Below, one piece after another: positions 62,189 to 64,000 of a stretch of DNA of 64,000 bases; position 1 is the stretch's first letter; every line of letters starts with the position of its first letter. Position numbers and translations under genes: made by a program. The notes under the pieces were generated by a model, which worked only from the letters and a program-made list of their open reading frames with translations, was not told the DNA's origin and did not search any database. The DNA is from Pseudomonadota bacterium (GTDB lineage Bacteria > Pseudomonadota > Gammaproteobacteria > Steroidobacterales > Steroidobacteraceae). The stretch spans positions 124,001 through 188,000 of the forward strand of contig JADJOO010000008.1 of the NCBI GenBank assembly GCA_016713725.1. Direction: 5' to 3'.

Positions 62189-64000
62189 TCATCGCGCCGG
62201 CCCGCTGCAAGCGAGCAGCTGCCGGAACTCAGTTTCGTCGACGATGCGGACACCGAGGTCCTGCGCCTTCTTTAGCTTCGAGCCGGCCTCCGCGCCCACG
62301 ACCAGCAGCGTCGTCTTCTTTGACACGGAATCGGTGACGGTCGCACCTGCCGCCCGCGCGGCTTCCCGGGCCTCTTCACGCGACATCGTCAACAGCGTGC
62401 CGGTGACCACGAGGACCTGGCCGGTCAGTGGACCTTCGGTGGCAGCCGCCGCGCGCTCGATGACTGGCCAGCGCACGCCCGCCGCGCGCAGGTTCCGGAT
62501 CACGAGTCGATTGCGCTCCTCGTCGAAGAATTCACGCACGTGCCCCGCGACCACGGGACCGACGTCATGCACCTGCTGAATCTCCTCGAAGGTCGCGGCC
62601 TGCAGCGGCTCGAGGTCGCCAAAATGCTCGGCAAGCGCGAGCGCAGTCGACTCACCCACGTCGCGGATGCCGAGCGCGTACAGGAATCGCGGCAGCGTCG
62701 TCTGCTTGCTCTGCTCGAGCGCGGCAACCAGGTTAGCCGCCGACTTTGGACCCATGCGGTCCAGCTCGGCGACCTCTGTCGCCGTCAGCGTGTAGAGGTC
62801 GGCCGGCGTCGTGACGCGCCCGCTCTCTATCAACTGCTCGACCACGCGTTCGCCTAGGCCGTCCACGTCCATCGCGCGGCGCGACGCGAAATGACGGATT
62901 GCGCCAAGACGTTGCGCCGCGCAGACGAGTCCGCCAGAACAGCGTGCGACCGCCTCGCCTTCGGTCCGGTCGACATGGGAATTGCAGACCGGACACCGCG
63001 CCGGCAATTCAACGACGCGCGCGTTGGCTGGCCGCTGCGCCGGAACCACACGCACGATCTCGGGAATGACGTCCCCGGCCCGGCGCACGATCACGGTATC
63101 GCCGATGCGTACGTCCTTGCGTGCGACGTCGTCCATGTTGTGGAGCGTGACGTTGCTCACCGTCACGCCACCGACGAACACGGGCACCACGTGCGCCACG
63201 GGTGTGAGCGCACCGGTGCGACCGACGTAGAACTTCACGTCGTGCACGACGGTGGTTTCTTCCTGCGCCGGAAACTTGTGCGCGACGGCCCAACGCGGCG
63301 CGCGGGCGACGAAACCGAGTTCGCGCTGCCAGTCGAGGCGATCGACCTTGTAGACGACGCCGTCGATGTCGTATGCGAGCGCGTCGCGGCGCTTGCCGAT
63401 CCGGTCGTAGTACGCGAGGCACCCGTCGACACCGTCCACCACGGCAATTTCCGGGCAGGTACGCAGGCCGAACTCGCGCAGGGCGGTGAGTATTTCGCTG
63501 TGACGCTGCGGCGCAGTCCAGCCTTCGATCGCACCCACGCCGTAGAAGAACAGGTCGAGCGAGCGCTCGGCCGTGATCGACGGATCGAGCTGCCGCAGAC
63601 TGCCGGCCGCGGCATTGCGCGGATTGGCGAACGTCTTGTCGCCGCGCGCAGACTGGCGCAGGTTCAGCGCCTCGAACGACTTGCGGGTCATGAAGACTTC
63701 GCCGCGCGCCTCGAGTACCGGCGGCAACTTGCTGCCGCGCAACTGCAGCGGCACCGAACGGATTGCGCGCACGTTGACGGTCACGTCCTCGCCGCGGGAC
63801 CCGTCCCCGCGCGTCGCCGCCTGGACGAGCCGGCCCTGCTCGTAACGCAGCGTGATCGCGAGGCCGTCGATCTTTGGCTCCGCCGAGTAAGCGACGCGTT
63901 CGACGTCGAGGCGCTCGCGGGCGCGGCGGTCGAAGTCGACGATGTCCTGTTCGCTGAAGGCGTTGTCGAGCGAAAGCATGGGCATCGCGTGCACGACTTC
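62189..64000 (-). CDS. ligA: NAD-dependent DNA ligase, C-terminal 604 residues (runs off right edge)
   Basis: The N-terminal domain (Ia) lies beyond the edge; the visible part begins with VVHAMPMLSLDNAFSEQDIV. Adenylation: AYSAEPKIDGLAITLRYEQG with the active lysine; ATRGDGSRGEDVTVNVRAIR; FANPRNAAAGSLRQLD; DIDGVVYKVDRLDWQRELGF; OB fold LTPVAHVVPVFVGGVTVSNV. Cys4 zinc finger: CPVCNSHVDRTEGEAVARCS and CAA. Helix-hairpin-helix repeats (LPRFLYALGIRDVGESTALA) and a BRCT domain (LTGQVLVVTGTLLTMSREEA, SKKTTLLVVGAEAGSKLKKA) end the protein. Seals nicks in replication and repair. Intact over the visible part. Confidence 0.96.
   Translation of the reverse strand, partial: EVVHAMPMLSLDNAFSEQDIVDFDRRARERLDVERVAYSAEPKIDGLAITLRYEQGRLVQAATRGDGSRGEDVTVNVRAIRSVPLQLRGSKLPPVLEARGEVFMTRKSFEALNLRQSARGDKTFANPRNAAAGSLRQLDPSITAERSLDLFFYGVGAIEGWTAPQRHSEILTALREFGLRTCPEIAVVDGVDGCLAYYDRIGKRRDALAYDIDGVVYKVDRLDWQRELGFVARAPRWAVAHKFPAQEETTVVHDVKFYVGRTGALTPVAHVVPVFVGGVTVSNVTLHNMDDVARKDVRIGDTVIVRRAGDVIPEIVRVVPAQRPANARVVELPARCPVCNSHVDRTEGEAVARCSGGLVCAAQRLGAIRHFASRRAMDVDGLGERVVEQLIESGRVTTPADLYTLTATEVAELDRMGPKSAANLVAALEQSKQTTLPRFLYALGIRDVGESTALALAEHFGDLEPLQAATFEEIQQVHDVGPVVAGHVREFFDEERNRLVIRNLRAAGVRWPVIERAAAATEGPLTGQVLVVTGTLLTMSREEAREAARAAGATVTDSVSKKTTLLVVGAEAGSKLKKAQDLGVRIVDETEFRQLLACSGPAR

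Noticed and set aside
1..64000. CRISPR arrays, insertion sequences, prophage, tRNA or rRNA genes
   Set aside because: No regularly spaced direct repeats, transposase motifs, integrase, cloverleaf or rRNA-like stretches were seen by eye; a tRNA scan was not possible.

Overview
The window is high-GC DNA that looks like a gammaproteobacterial chromosome. The main evidence is the order fabD-fabG-acpP-fabF-pabB-pabC-mltG-tmk-holB-pilZ, a type II secretion pseudopilin/assembly block (gspG to gspN), a rhombosortase, and a RecB-like/AddB-like repair pair of the gammaproteobacterial kind. A soil or freshwater lineage is plausible, but genus cannot be assigned. There is no phage, insertion sequence, CRISPR array, rRNA or tRNA that I can support. 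A dominant feature is that many conserved genes are broken by single-base frame changes (disulfide reductase, patatin, hydrogenase-like subunits, mltG, gspI, oppD, a TauE-like exporter). One locus (gamma-glutamyltransferase) contains a 16-G run in place of its catalytic region. Because essential genes inside tightly overlapping operons are affected, most of these are probably sequence or assembly errors and not real decay.

Layout. 1-3.4 kb: RIO kinase end, CoA-disulfide-reductase-like flavoenzyme, OsmC, LysM protein and a lipoprotein. 3.5-6.8 kb: a TIR-TolB-TPR protein, a small unknown, and an AbrB/Doc toxin-antitoxin pair with a membrane protein. 7-15.1 kb: secreted and membrane proteins, a type Vd patatin autotransporter, two outer-membrane barrel genes, and a chimera of a response regulator with an alkyl sulfatase C-terminus. 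15.2-16.4 kb: spermidine-synthase-like protein with an overlapping ribbon-helix-helix regulator. 16.5-23.6 kb: a six-gene hyfBCEFGI-like operon whose large subunit lacks the NiFe-ligating cysteines, i.e. an energy-converting hydrogenase-related (Ehr) complex. 23.7-29.3 kb: cupin, amine-dehydrogenase-like protein, GNAT, glycosyltransferase, alcohol dehydrogenase, damaged gamma-glutamyltransferase. 29.5-34.9 kb: unknown protein, ThsB-like TIR protein, EEP hydrolase, fatty-acid oxidation multienzyme, cNMP-cNMP-rhodanese protein. 34.9-43.6 kb: pilZ to fabD operon. 43.7-50.1 kb: rhombosortase and gspGHIJKLMN. 50.1-56.1 kb: RecB-like and AddB-like nuclease/helicase pair. 56.1-64 kb: AlaA-type aminotransferase, ruined TauE/SafE gene, oligopeptide ABC transporter genes and ligA, which runs off the right edge.

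Connections. The rhombosortase beside the type II secretion genes fits processing of GlyGly-CTERM substrates exported by that system. The folate (pabB, pabC), thymidylate (tmk) and replication clamp-loader (holB) genes are translationally coupled by four-base overlaps. The most interesting leads are the cysteine-less Ehr complex, two unrelated TIR proteins (one apparently an orphan ThsB-like protein), and the AbrB/Doc pair with palindromes in its upstream region.
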